From: Actinokineospora alba
Lineage (GTDB): Bacteria > Actinomycetota > Actinomycetes > Mycobacteriales > Pseudonocardiaceae
Direction of reading: 5' to 3'
Length of the DNA: 64,000 nt
Assembly: GCF_004362515.1 (NCBI RefSeq)
Contig: NZ_SNXU01000001.1
Span: forward strand, 1,364,001 to 1,428,000
The notes under the pieces are model-generated. The model saw nothing but the letters and a program-made list of their open reading frames with translations. It had not been told where the DNA came from and made no database searches. The position numbers were made by a program, and so were the translations under genes. Below, piece after piece: positions 8,526-15,893 of the stretch (positions are counted from its first letter, which is position 1; each line of letters opens with the position of its first letter).

Positions 8526-9068
8526 GTGGCCACCTGGCTCGGGTGGACGTGCACGGCGGCCTTCCTGGCCGTCGCCGGGTACGCGATCGCCCGGCTGGTG
8601 GTCGCGTGCCGCACGCCCGGCTCGACCGGGTGCCACCGCACGGTCGACACCGCGCACGCGCTGATGGCGCTGGGGATGGCGGTGATGTGCTCGCCGGTCG
8701 GCGGGCCGCTGCCGATGGCCGGATGGCAGACCGTGTTCCTGCTGCTCACGGCCTGGTTCCTGGTCCGCAGGGAGCCGGTGTCCGGGTGGCACGGCGGCGG
8801 GCTGCACCACGCCGTCGGCGGGCTGGCGATGCTCTACATGCTCACGGCGGTCCCGCACAGCGCCCACGCGATGGCGTCCGCCTGGAGTCCCCGGATGGCC
8901 GGGGAGGCCGCGCTGCCGGTGCTCGGGTGGATCTTCGTCGGCTACTTCGCCGTGCAGGCCGCGCGGCTGGCCCGGGTGAGCCTGCGGTCGGAGGCGCACC
9001 GGGTGGCGGCGGGCTGCCAGGGCGTCATGGCGGTGGGGGCGGGCGGGATGATCCTGGCCATGCTGTGA
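8526..9068 (+). CDS. DUF5134-like integral membrane protein
   Basis: 180 residues from a GTG 5 bp after the preceding stop. The upstream part of the open frame overlaps the Cys-rich gene and looks non-coding. About five membrane helices are visible, beginning with WLGWTCTAAFLAVAGYAIAR. A motif DTAHALMALGMAVMC and several His in helices (LHHAVGGLAMLYM, PHSAHAM) resemble DUF5134 membrane proteins of actinobacteria, whose function is unknown. The intramembrane His and Met residues would be compatible with metal or haem binding, but this is inference. It is probably co-transcribed with the Cys-rich protein. Confidence 0.72.
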   Translation: MATWLGWTCTAAFLAVAGYAIARLVVACRTPGSTGCHRTVDTAHALMALGMAVMCSPVGGPLPMAGWQTVFLLLTAWFLVRREPVSGWHGGGLHHAVGGLAMLYMLTAVPHSAHAMASAWSPRMAGEAALPVLGWIFVGYFAVQAARLARVSLRSEAHRVAAGCQGVMAVGAGGMILAML

Positions 9069-9158
9069 AGTGCTTACACAACTCGAACCCTTTCCTGGCG
9101 TCTCCTTGACTCTGGTCTGTGACAGTCATGTCATCAGGTCGTCAAGGGAGGAACTGCC

Positions 9159-9542
9159 ATGCGGGTCAAGCAGTGGGCCGTGGTCGCGGCCATCGTGAGC
9201 GGGGTCAGCCTGGTCGGCGGCGGGGTCGCGGCGGCGCAGCCGAGCGCGCCGGTCACCATCACCCTGAGCCCGGAGCAGGTGCAGAAGCTGTGCGAGAAGC
9301 GGCTGCCCAAGGCGGAGAAGCGGATCGCCAAGCTGCTGGAGCGCATCAATGGGGACGCGCAGGTCAAGGGGTCCGTGGCGTGGCTCAAGGCGCGGGCCGA
9401 GAAGGAGCGCGCGGCGGGTCGGGAGACCACCGCCCAGCTGCTGGAGGAGCGGGCCGAGCGCCGGGCGGGCCGGGTCGATGAGCTGAACAAGGCGAAGGAC
9501 CGGGTGGCGGAGTTCCAGTCGAAGCACTGTGGTGCCAAGTGA
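9159..9542 (+). CDS. Small secreted coiled-coil protein upstream of a two-component system
   Basis: 127 residues. The ATG is preceded by GGGAGGA at good spacing. A signal peptide (about 1-28, ending VAAAQ) leads to a short charged helical protein rich in Lys, Glu and Arg with two Cys (KLCEKR near the start and KHCGAK at the very end) that could form a disulfide. No enzyme motif is present. Its stop overlaps the GTG of the next small lipoprotein by 4 nt, and both precede a response regulator/kinase pair, so it may be a sensor accessory or a target. This is context inference only. Confidence 0.8.
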   Translation: MRVKQWAVVAAIVSGVSLVGGGVAAAQPSAPVTITLSPEQVQKLCEKRLPKAEKRIAKLLERINGDAQVKGSVAWLKARAEKERAAGRETTAQLLEERAERRAGRVDELNKAKDRVAEFQSKHCGAK

Positions 9543-9688
9543 AGCGCGCGCTGACCATGGCCGCGCTGCTGCTGGCCTGCGTCGCGTGTGAGCAGCAGCC
9601 TGGGTCATCGGACACCACGAGTACTTCTGAGATCGAGCAGATCGAGTCCACCCTGGACGCCATCGAATCCGAGCTGGCCGGGGATTAG
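9539..9688 (+). CDS. 49-aa lipoprotein, translationally coupled
   Basis: Reads MKRALTMAALLLACVAC, then a Ser/Thr-rich linker and an acidic helix (EIEQIESTLDAIESELAGD). The lipobox is LLLAC, with a second possible Cys three residues on. The GTG start overlaps the previous stop (GTGA), a typical coupling arrangement. The downstream TAG stop is itself the first part of a TAGCCT box in front of the response regulator. It is short, but signal, coupling and in-frame length make it convincing. A surface-exposed sensor or inhibitor of the neighbouring histidine kinase is a reasonable guess. Confidence 0.75.
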   Translation: MKRALTMAALLLACVACEQQPGSSDTTSTSEIEQIESTLDAIESELAGD

Positions 9689-9698
9689 CCTGACGTCC

Positions 9699-10376
9699 AT
9701 GGAGTCCCGTGGGCTGGTGCTCGTGGTCGAGGACGACCCGGCGATCGCCGAACTGGTCACGCTCTACCTGCGCCGCGACGGGTTCGGGGTGCAGGTGGAG
9801 ACCGACGGGCAGGCGGCGCTCGCCGCGGCCCGCCGGGTCAAGCCGGTCGCGGTGGTGCTCGACATCGGGCTGCCCGGCATGGACGGCATCGAGGTCTGCC
9901 GCGCGATGCGCAAGGACGGCGACTGGACCCCGGTGCTGTTCGTGACCGCGCGCGACGACGAGGTCGACCGGGTGCTGGGCCTGGAACTCGGGGCCGACGA
10001 CTACGTGACCAAGCCGTTCAGCCCGCGCGAACTGGTGGCGCGGGTGCGCACGGTGTTGCGGCGGGCCAACGGACCTGGCGCCGGGGAGGTGCTCTCGGCG
10101 GGCGGGACGCGGCTCGACCTCGGCGAGCGTCGCGTGTGGACGGACGCGGGCGAGGTCGCGCTGACGTCGACGGAGTTCGACTTGCTGGCCCACCTGATGC
10201 GCAGGCCGGGTCAGGTGTTCGACCGGGCCCAGCTGCTGAGCGCGGTCTGGGGATACGCCGCGGCGGCGGGGACCCGCACCGTCGACGTCCACATCGCGCA
10301 GCTGCGGGCGAAGCTGGGAGCACAGTGTCCGATTAGGACGGTCCGCAGTGTCGGCTACTCGGTGGAGCGGCAGTGA
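9699..10376 (+). CDS. OmpR-family response regulator
   Basis: 225 residues. The receiver domain shows the acidic pocket E11-D12-D13, phospho-acceptor Asp 55 in VVLDIGLPG, and the conserved Lys in VTKPFSP. The C-terminal winged helix has LTSTEFDLLAHLMRRPGQVF and RTVDVHIAQLRAKL. A TAGCCT box (9686-9691) lies 7 nt before the ATG, so the gene may have its own leaderless transcript in addition to read-through from the small-protein genes. It overlaps the kinase gene by 4 nt (GTGA). Target genes are unknown; the adjacent secreted proteins are candidates. Confidence 0.95.
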   Translation: MESRGLVLVVEDDPAIAELVTLYLRRDGFGVQVETDGQAALAAARRVKPVAVVLDIGLPGMDGIEVCRAMRKDGDWTPVLFVTARDDEVDRVLGLELGADDYVTKPFSPRELVARVRTVLRRANGPGAGEVLSAGGTRLDLGERRVWTDAGEVALTSTEFDLLAHLMRRPGQVFDRAQLLSAVWGYAAAAGTRTVDVHIAQLRAKLGAQCPIRTVRSVGYSVERQ

Positions 10377-11722
10377 AGCGGGCGTCGATCGCGGTCCGGA
10401 TCACCGCGCTGGCCCTGGCGGTGGCCGGGGTCGTCGCCGTGATCGGCGGGCTGGTCTCGGCGCGGCTGGTCGTGCAGACCGCGCGTGAGGTGACGAGGCA
10501 GACGCTGTCCGACCAGGCCGACGTGGTGGCGGGCCAGCTCTCCGACAGCAAGCTTGGGCTGCGGCGGGTGGTGGAGGTGCTCGGCGGTCAGGGGGTGGCG
10601 GTGGTTCAGGTGCGGCCCAACGGGAACGTCGTCAGCTCGGACGCCACCGCCGAGCGGGCGGCGCGGCAGGCGGGCATCACGGAGCTGACGGGGCCGGTGC
10701 ACACGACGGTCGAGCTCAACGGGCGGGTCCTGCTCGTCGAGCTGCGGCCCGCCGATCCGCGCGGGGCGATCGGGCTGGTCCGGGAGACGGAGACGGCCAA
10801 GGGAGTCGGGCGGACGCTGGTCCGCAACATCGCCTTCGCCCTGGGCCTTGGCCTGCTGGTGGCCGCGGTGGCCGGGCTGGTCCTGGCGCGGCTGCTGTCG
10901 CGGCCACTGCGCCGCACGGCGGCGGTTGCGACGTCGATGAGCCACGGCAGGCGCGACCTGCGGGCCCCGGTCGACGGGCCGCGGGAGGTGGCGGAGGTGG
11001 CGGCGGCGGTGAACGAGTTGGCGGACGCCCTGCACCGAAGCGAGGCCCGGCAGCGGGACTTCCTGCTGTCGGTGTCGCACGAGCTGCGCACGCCGCTGAC
11101 GGCGGTCAAGGGTTTCGCCGAGTCCCTGGCCGACGGCGTGGTCACCGGCGACGCGGTCGCCGCGGCGGGCCGCACGATCGACCAGGAGGCCACCAGACTC
11201 GACCGGTTGGTGACCGACCTACTCGACCTGGCCCGCCTCGGCGCCGACGACTTCCGCCTCGACGTGGTCGCCGTCGACCTCACCGCTTTGGTGGCGGAGA
11301 CGGCGACGGTGTGGTCAGCCCGCTGCGCCACGGCCGGAATCCGCTTCACCCTGGAGGCGCCGCCCGACCCCGTCATCGTCCACGCCGACCCCCGCCGACT
11401 GCGGCAGGTACTGGACGGCTTGGCCGAGAACGCTTTGCGCGCCACCCCTTCCGGCCGCCCTATGGTGCTCGCGTTGTCCCGCGCGCCGGGGGCGGCGGTG
11501 TTGCAGGTGCGCGACGGAGGGCCGGGGTTGGCGCCGGAGGAGTACCAGGTGGCTTTCGAACGCGGGGTGCTGAATGCGCGCTATAGCGGGAGCAGGCCGG
11601 TGGGGACGGGGATCGGGCTGGCGCTGGTGCATGGGTTGGTGAGCCGGATGGGCGGAGTGATCGAGGCTGGGCCCGCCCCGGAGGGCGGGGCAGCCTTCAC
11701 CGTCCGCTTCCGAACCGCCTGA
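10373..11722 (+). CDS. Sensor histidine kinase
   Basis: 449 residues from a GTG overlapping the regulator stop. Membrane helices lie at about residues 8-31 and 150-173, enclosing an extracytoplasmic sensor domain of about 115 residues. HAMP is next, then the HisKA dimerisation helix with His 236 in SVSHELRTPL. The ATP-binding domain has the N box (LAENALRAT), G1 (VRDGGPGLAP) and G2 (GTGIGLALVHG). All catalytic motifs are present, so it should be active. The ligand is unknown. It forms a pair with the preceding OmpR-type regulator. Confidence 0.95.
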   Translation: MKRASIAVRITALALAVAGVVAVIGGLVSARLVVQTAREVTRQTLSDQADVVAGQLSDSKLGLRRVVEVLGGQGVAVVQVRPNGNVVSSDATAERAARQAGITELTGPVHTTVELNGRVLLVELRPADPRGAIGLVRETETAKGVGRTLVRNIAFALGLGLLVAAVAGLVLARLLSRPLRRTAAVATSMSHGRRDLRAPVDGPREVAEVAAAVNELADALHRSEARQRDFLLSVSHELRTPLTAVKGFAESLADGVVTGDAVAAAGRTIDQEATRLDRLVTDLLDLARLGADDFRLDVVAVDLTALVAETATVWSARCATAGIRFTLEAPPDPVIVHADPRRLRQVLDGLAENALRATPSGRPMVLALSRAPGAAVLQVRDGGPGLAPEEYQVAFERGVLNARYSGSRPVGTGIGLALVHGLVSRMGGVIEAGPAPEGGAAFTVRFRTA

Positions 11723-11777
11723 CCCCACGGCACCACGGCACCACGGCACAAATTTCGGCGCCGACCCCTCCACACAA

Positions 11778-11801
11778 AGCCCCCGCCCACCTCGGGGGGC
11801 T
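11778..11801. terminator. GC hairpin between convergent genes
   Basis: AGCCCCCG (11778-11785) pairs with CGGGGGGCT (11793-11801) allowing one bulge. It sits in the 182-bp gap between the histidine kinase stop and the convergent MDMPI-type gene. No clear T-tract follows on either strand, so the assignment is tentative. Confidence 0.35.
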
Positions 11802-11904
11802 GCCCTTGGCCAGTCTATCGGCTGGTGGGGGTGGGTGGGAGGGGTGCGCTGGGGCTGTGGACAAGTCGGGGTGGGTGTGGATGGGGTGGGCGTTCGACTT
11901 GCGG

Positions 11905-12645
11905 TTACTGGGTCGCGCCTTTGAGGACCGTGTAGAGCGCGTCCACTGCGGACTGGTCGCCTTCGACGGTGACGGCGTCCTCGTCGGTGCGGCGCCAGAG
12001 CCAGCGGAGGAGGGTTTCCGGGTCGGCGCGGACGGTGGCGTCGGGGGAGCCGTCCGGGGCGGTGAGGGTGATGACCTTGGAGTCCAGGTTCACCAGCCAG
12101 GCCGAGCCCGCGGTCTCCACCTGGACGCGCTGGCCGGTCAGGTCGTCCAGGGTGCCGGCGAAGTCCTCACGGAAGTGGTGGGAGGCGAACGCCAGGAACC
12201 GCTCCAGGACCTCGTCCACCCCATCCACCGCCAGGTCTTCCGGGATGGGGGCCGACTCGACGCCCGCGGCGAGTTCGGCGTCGATGCGGTGGATCACCGT
12301 TTCCTGCGCCATCCGCCGGATCCAGAACGCGACCGTCTGATCCGGTGGGAACCAGGTCACGGTGACGTCCGAGGGCTGGCGGTGGCTGAACTGGGCCAGC
12401 AACCTCGCATAGCCGCGGTCGAGGGCCGCCAACGGGTCCTCCGCGCTCACGTCCGGCTGCGGCTGCCGAGCGTCGTGTTCCATGGTGGCCGCTTTGTGCA
12501 GGTAGACCTGGGCGACATGGCGGACCAGGTCGGACATCGTCCAGGGAAGACAGGTGGGCACCTCGGCATCGGGCGCCGACGCCGCGATGGTGCGCAGGCG
12601 GGCGTAGTCCGAGGCGAGGCAGTCGAGGTAGCGCTGTGAGTCCAT
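11905..12645 (-). CDS. Mycothiol-dependent maleylpyruvate isomerase-family protein
   Basis: 246 residues. The N-terminal DinB/MDMPI four-helix domain carries PTCLPWTMSDLVRHVAQVYLHK and a later RMAQETVIHRIDAEL, giving the His/Glu residues that bind metal in this family. The C-terminal domain (AWLVNLDSKVITL and onward) matches MDMPI_C. Members use mycothiol, the actinobacterial thiol, for isomerisation or transfer reactions. I chose MDSQRYLDCL; an alternative GTG at 12669 overlaps the upstream monooxygenase stop by 4 nt and would add eight residues. Last gene of a PadR-FMO-MDMPI operon. Substrate unknown. Confidence 0.85.
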   Translation of the reverse strand: MDSQRYLDCLASDYARLRTIAASAPDAEVPTCLPWTMSDLVRHVAQVYLHKAATMEHDARQPQPDVSAEDPLAALDRGYARLLAQFSHRQPSDVTVTWFPPDQTVAFWIRRMAQETVIHRIDAELAAGVESAPIPEDLAVDGVDEVLERFLAFASHHFREDFAGTLDDLTGQRVQVETAGSAWLVNLDSKVITLTAPDGSPDATVRADPETLLRWLWRRTDEDAVTVEGDQSAVDALYTVLKGATQ

Positions 12646-12665
12646 ATGGCACACCCAAGCATCTG

Positions 12666-13979
12666 TCACCGGCGATCCGCGCCCGTTTTTCGCTCGCGCG
12701 CCAACTCCCGCAGGTAGGGCAGGAAATCGACCTCGATGGTGTGTCGCTTCGACGACAGGTACCGCTTGCGCACTGACCGCTGGTAGGCGGTGATCTCGCG
12801 CCGCATCGCCGCGCTGGTGGGCAGCCCTGCCGCACCCGTGATCAGGTCCGCGACCCAGTGCGCCTGCGCTTCCGCGATCGGCATGATCGCTCCCAGCGGC
12901 TGGACCAGCCCGAGGAAGTACAGGCCGGCGTGGTCCGGGGCCACGACTCGCCGGTACAGGGCCACCTCGTTGTCCCGCGCACTGAACACCGACGGCGCCA
13001 GGAACGGGAAGCTGATCCGGTAGCCGGTGCAGTAGACGATCTCGTCGACCTCCTCCTTCGACCCGTCGGCGAAGTGCACGACCGTGCCGTCGAGCCGGGT
13101 GATGGTCGGCTTGACCGTCATATCCCCATGCCCGAGGCGGACCAACAGGTCGCTGGACACCGTGGGGTGCGCGGAAAGCACCTTGTGGTCCGGTTCCGGC
13201 AGCCCGTAGTCCGCCATCCGGCCCTGGGTCATCCGCAGCGCGATCCGCATCGTCTGCCGCTGGAACCAGTGCGGCAGCAGGGCGAGCGGCGTCTTCGCGA
13301 GCCGGTCGAACGGCTGGCCGAACAGGTACTTCGGCACGATGTGCGCGCCGCGGCGCATCGCGAGGAAGGTTCGCTCGGCCACCCGGGACGTTTCGACGGC
13401 GATGTCCGTGGCGGAGTTGCCGATGCCCAGGACGAGAACCTTCTTGCCCACATAGGGATCGGGGACCTTGTAGTTGTGGGCGTGGGTCTGCCCGCCCTCG
13501 AAGGTGTCCGCGCCGGGGAAGGCGGGCTCCGGCCAGCGCGCGTCCCAGTGGTGTCCGTTCGCGACGATCACCGAGCCGTACTCGGCGGTGCGGCGCTCGT
13601 CGGTGTCGCGGTCGCGCACGGTCACCCGCCAGCCCTCGCCCGCGGGCTCGACGGCGACGACCTCGGTGCGGAAGGTGATCCGGTCGCGCAGGCCGAAGTA
13701 GTCGACGAAGTCGTCGAAGTACTCGGCGATCTGGAAGTGGTTCGGGTAGTCCGGCAGGTGCTTGGGCATCGGGTACGCGGCGTACTCCATGACCTGCCGC
13801 GACGTGTTGATGTGCAGCGACCGGTACGCCGACGACATGCCGTTGTCGTTGAGGTAGCGCCAATTCCCGCCGACCTCGGACCCGGCCTCGAAGCAGTCGA
13901 AGTCGATCCCGCGGTCACTGAGCACCTGCGCGGCCGCGATGCCGGACGACCCTGCCCCGATGACGCACACTCGCTTCAT
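12666..13979 (-). CDS. Flavin-containing monooxygenase (FMO/BVMO-like)
   Basis: 437 residues. It begins with an FAD-binding Rossmann motif (VIGAGSSGIAAAQVL) and has a second dinucleotide motif for NADPH (VLVLGIGNSATDIAVE). The FMO fingerprint FxGxxxHxxxY appears as FEGGQTHAHNY just before it. These enzymes oxygenate N, S or ketone groups using NADPH and O2. It follows a PadR regulator by 9 bp and precedes an MDMPI-type gene, so it probably belongs to a small inducible degradation or detoxification operon. The substrate cannot be deduced. Confidence 0.92.
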   Translation of the reverse strand: MKRVCVIGAGSSGIAAAQVLSDRGIDFDCFEAGSEVGGNWRYLNDNGMSSAYRSLHINTSRQVMEYAAYPMPKHLPDYPNHFQIAEYFDDFVDYFGLRDRITFRTEVVAVEPAGEGWRVTVRDRDTDERRTAEYGSVIVANGHHWDARWPEPAFPGADTFEGGQTHAHNYKVPDPYVGKKVLVLGIGNSATDIAVETSRVAERTFLAMRRGAHIVPKYLFGQPFDRLAKTPLALLPHWFQRQTMRIALRMTQGRMADYGLPEPDHKVLSAHPTVSSDLLVRLGHGDMTVKPTITRLDGTVVHFADGSKEEVDEIVYCTGYRISFPFLAPSVFSARDNEVALYRRVVAPDHAGLYFLGLVQPLGAIMPIAEAQAHWVADLITGAAGLPTSAAMRREITAYQRSVRKRYLSSKRHTIEVDFLPYLRELARERKTGADRR

Positions 13980-13988
13980 CGGGCCAGA

Positions 13989-14585
13989 TTAGTCAGTCAG
14001 ACCCGCCGCATAGGAGAGCAACTTCTCGTGGGACCAGGTCAGTTCGCCGCTCTCGAAGTCCGTCAGGACCGAGCGCAGCCACGCGAGTTCGGCGCGGCCG
14101 ACGGCCTGCGCGTACTCCTCCTCCAGCCCGAAGATCCGCGGCAGCCCGGTGACCTCCGCCAGGGCCGCGTCCAGTGACCGCTCCAGGGCGTCCGCGCGGG
14201 TCCGAAGGCACTCGGCGACCTCGGTCGGCTCCATGATCAGCATCGACGCCAGCGCGGCGGGGAAGGCGGGGAACTCGGTCGCGGGTGTGCTCAGCAACTC
14301 GCGCAGCCACTCGACGACCGTGCGCGAGCCCTCTTCGGTCAGCTCGTAGACCGTGCGCTCAGGGCGACCCTCGTCGCGGGCGGTGTTGCGGACGCGGATG
14401 AGTCCGACCCGGTCGAGGCGCTCGACGGTCTGGTAGACGCTGTTGCGCTGCGCGACGTTGGCGACCCGGTCCTTGGCCCGCTCCTTGATCAGCTCACGCA
14501 TCCGGTACGGGTGCATGGGCTGCTCGGCCAGGAGGACCAGCAGGACGAGGGCCAGCGGCGATGGGCGGTGCGACCGGCTCGACAT
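13989..14585 (-). CDS. PadR-family transcriptional regulator
   Basis: 198 residues with an N-terminal winged helix (LALVLLVLLAEQPMHPYRMR, RNSVYQTVERLDRVGLI, RPERTVYELTEEG) and a C-terminal helical Vir domain for dimerisation (LMIMEPTEVAECL-type region to LRSVLTDFESGEL). PadR repressors usually bind phenolic or drug-like ligands and control adjacent genes. It is first in an operon with the FMO and MDMPI genes and divergent from an FAD monooxygenase. TAGGCT stands 6 nt before its ATG, suggesting a leaderless mRNA. Confidence 0.92.
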   Translation of the reverse strand: MSSRSHRPSPLALVLLVLLAEQPMHPYRMRELIKERAKDRVANVAQRNSVYQTVERLDRVGLIRVRNTARDEGRPERTVYELTEEGSRTVVEWLRELLSTPATEFPAFPAALASMLIMEPTEVAECLRTRADALERSLDAALAEVTGLPRIFGLEEEYAQAVGRAELAWLRSVLTDFESGELTWSHEKLLSYAAGLTD

Positions 14586-14638
14586 GGACCAAGCCTAATC
14601 GCTTGTCTCGCCATAGTCATAATATGTATAGTCATGGC
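14586..14638. promoter_or_regulatory. Divergent padR / FAD-monooxygenase promoter region
   Basis: On the plus strand TTGTCT (14603-14608) and TATAGT (14627-14632) are 18 bp apart and the ATG follows after 6 nt, so transcription would start at the start codon. On the minus strand TAGGCT (14592-14597) is 6 nt before the padR ATG. The octamer ATAGTCAT occurs twice (14613-14620 and 14628-14635) in the same orientation, overlapping the plus-strand -10. These AT-rich repeats are the likely PadR operator. Confidence 0.65.
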
Positions 14639-15820
14639 ATGACCTCACCTGTTCTGATCATCGGCGGAGGCATCGCCGGTCCCGTGACCGCGATGGCGCT
14701 CCGCGAAGCAGGAATCGACTCGACCGTCTACGAGGCCTACGACCAGGCCGCCGATGGTGTCGGCGCGTTCCTCGGCCTGGCACCCAACGGATTGCACGCG
14801 CTGCGCGTGCTCGGCCTGGACGAGCTGGTGCGCTCCGCCGGGTTCGACAGCCCTGGCCTGCGGCTCACCCTCAGCGGTGGTCGAACGCTGCTGGAGACGT
14901 CGTTCACCGGCACCCGCGCGGACGCGCTGCCGCCGATTACGATCAAGCGCGCCGACCTCTACGCGACCCTGCGCGACGAGGCCGTCCGCCGCGGGATCGA
15001 CCTCGTCTACGGCAAACGCCTGGTCGACGCGGTGTCGAGCGGCACCGGCGTCGTCGCGCGGTTCGCCGACGGCACGACCGCCGAGGGCGACCTGCTCATC
15101 GGCGCCGACGGCCTGCAGTCGCGGGTCCGACAGCTCATCGACCCGACCTCGCCCGCACCCCGCTACGTGCCGTTCCTCAACACCGGCGGCTTCGCCGAGG
15201 GCGTGCGCGTGGACGTGCCCGTCGGGTTGACCCAGATGATGTTCGGCAGGCGCGCGTTCTTCGGCTACACCCCCGCGCCCGACGGCTCGGTCTGGTGGTT
15301 CGCCAACCCCGCGCAGCGCCAGGAACTCTCCCGCGCCGAACTGGACGCGATCACCTCCGAGCAGTGGCGCGCCCGGCTGTTGGACCTGTTCGACGGCGAC
15401 GACCCGGTGGCGTCGGAGCTGATCAGGGCCACCCCGGTGATCCCGCCGTGCTGGGCGACCTACGACTTCCCCTCGGCGCCGCGCTGGCACCGCGACCGAA
15501 TGCTGATCATCGGCGACGCCGCGCACGCGACCTCACCGTCGTCCGGCCAGGGCGCGTCGATGGCCTTGGAGGACGCCGTGGAGTTGGCCCGCTGCCTGCG
15601 TGACCTCCCCGACCACACCCGCGCTTTCACCGCCTACGAGGGTTTCCGGCGCGAACGGGTCGAGCGGATCGTGGCCACGGGCAAGCGCAACGGGTCGCAG
15701 AAGGGGCTCGGCCGGATCGGCCGGATGCTGCTGCCGGTGATCTTCAAGGTGTTGCCCAAGCCGGACCTGAACTGGATGTACGACTACCGCTCGCCGTGGG
15801 ACACCCGAGTCACAGTCTGA
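14639..15820 (+). CDS. FAD-dependent monooxygenase (PHBH/UbiH class)
   Basis: 393 residues. The FAD motif GGGIAGPVTAMALREAGI opens the protein, DLLIGADGLQSRVR is the DG motif, and IIGDAAHATSPSSGQGASMA is the GD motif that binds the FAD ribityl chain. This is a class A flavoprotein hydroxylase. The start at 14639 gives the usual distance to the Rossmann fold; a 78-bp in-frame extension upstream runs over the padR promoter. Divergent from padR and probably its target. Typical substrates are aromatic acids, tetracyclines or other polycyclic aromatics, but none can be assigned. Confidence 0.92.
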   Translation: MTSPVLIIGGGIAGPVTAMALREAGIDSTVYEAYDQAADGVGAFLGLAPNGLHALRVLGLDELVRSAGFDSPGLRLTLSGGRTLLETSFTGTRADALPPITIKRADLYATLRDEAVRRGIDLVYGKRLVDAVSSGTGVVARFADGTTAEGDLLIGADGLQSRVRQLIDPTSPAPRYVPFLNTGGFAEGVRVDVPVGLTQMMFGRRAFFGYTPAPDGSVWWFANPAQRQELSRAELDAITSEQWRARLLDLFDGDDPVASELIRATPVIPPCWATYDFPSAPRWHRDRMLIIGDAAHATSPSSGQGASMALEDAVELARCLRDLPDHTRAFTAYEGFRRERVERIVATGKRNGSQKGLGRIGRMLLPVIFKVLPKPDLNWMYDYRSPWDTRVTV

Positions 15821-15893
15821 ATCCGCGCGGGCCAGGTAGTCTGCCGGAAGAGCACGTCTGGGGGCGTGCCGCTTCCTAATACTTGGGGTGTAG

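Noticed and set aside
15836..15893. Possible riboswitch before the amidase gene
   Set aside because: The leader is only about 75 nt with one weak GCACG/CGTGC hairpin, too short for a ydaO-type element.
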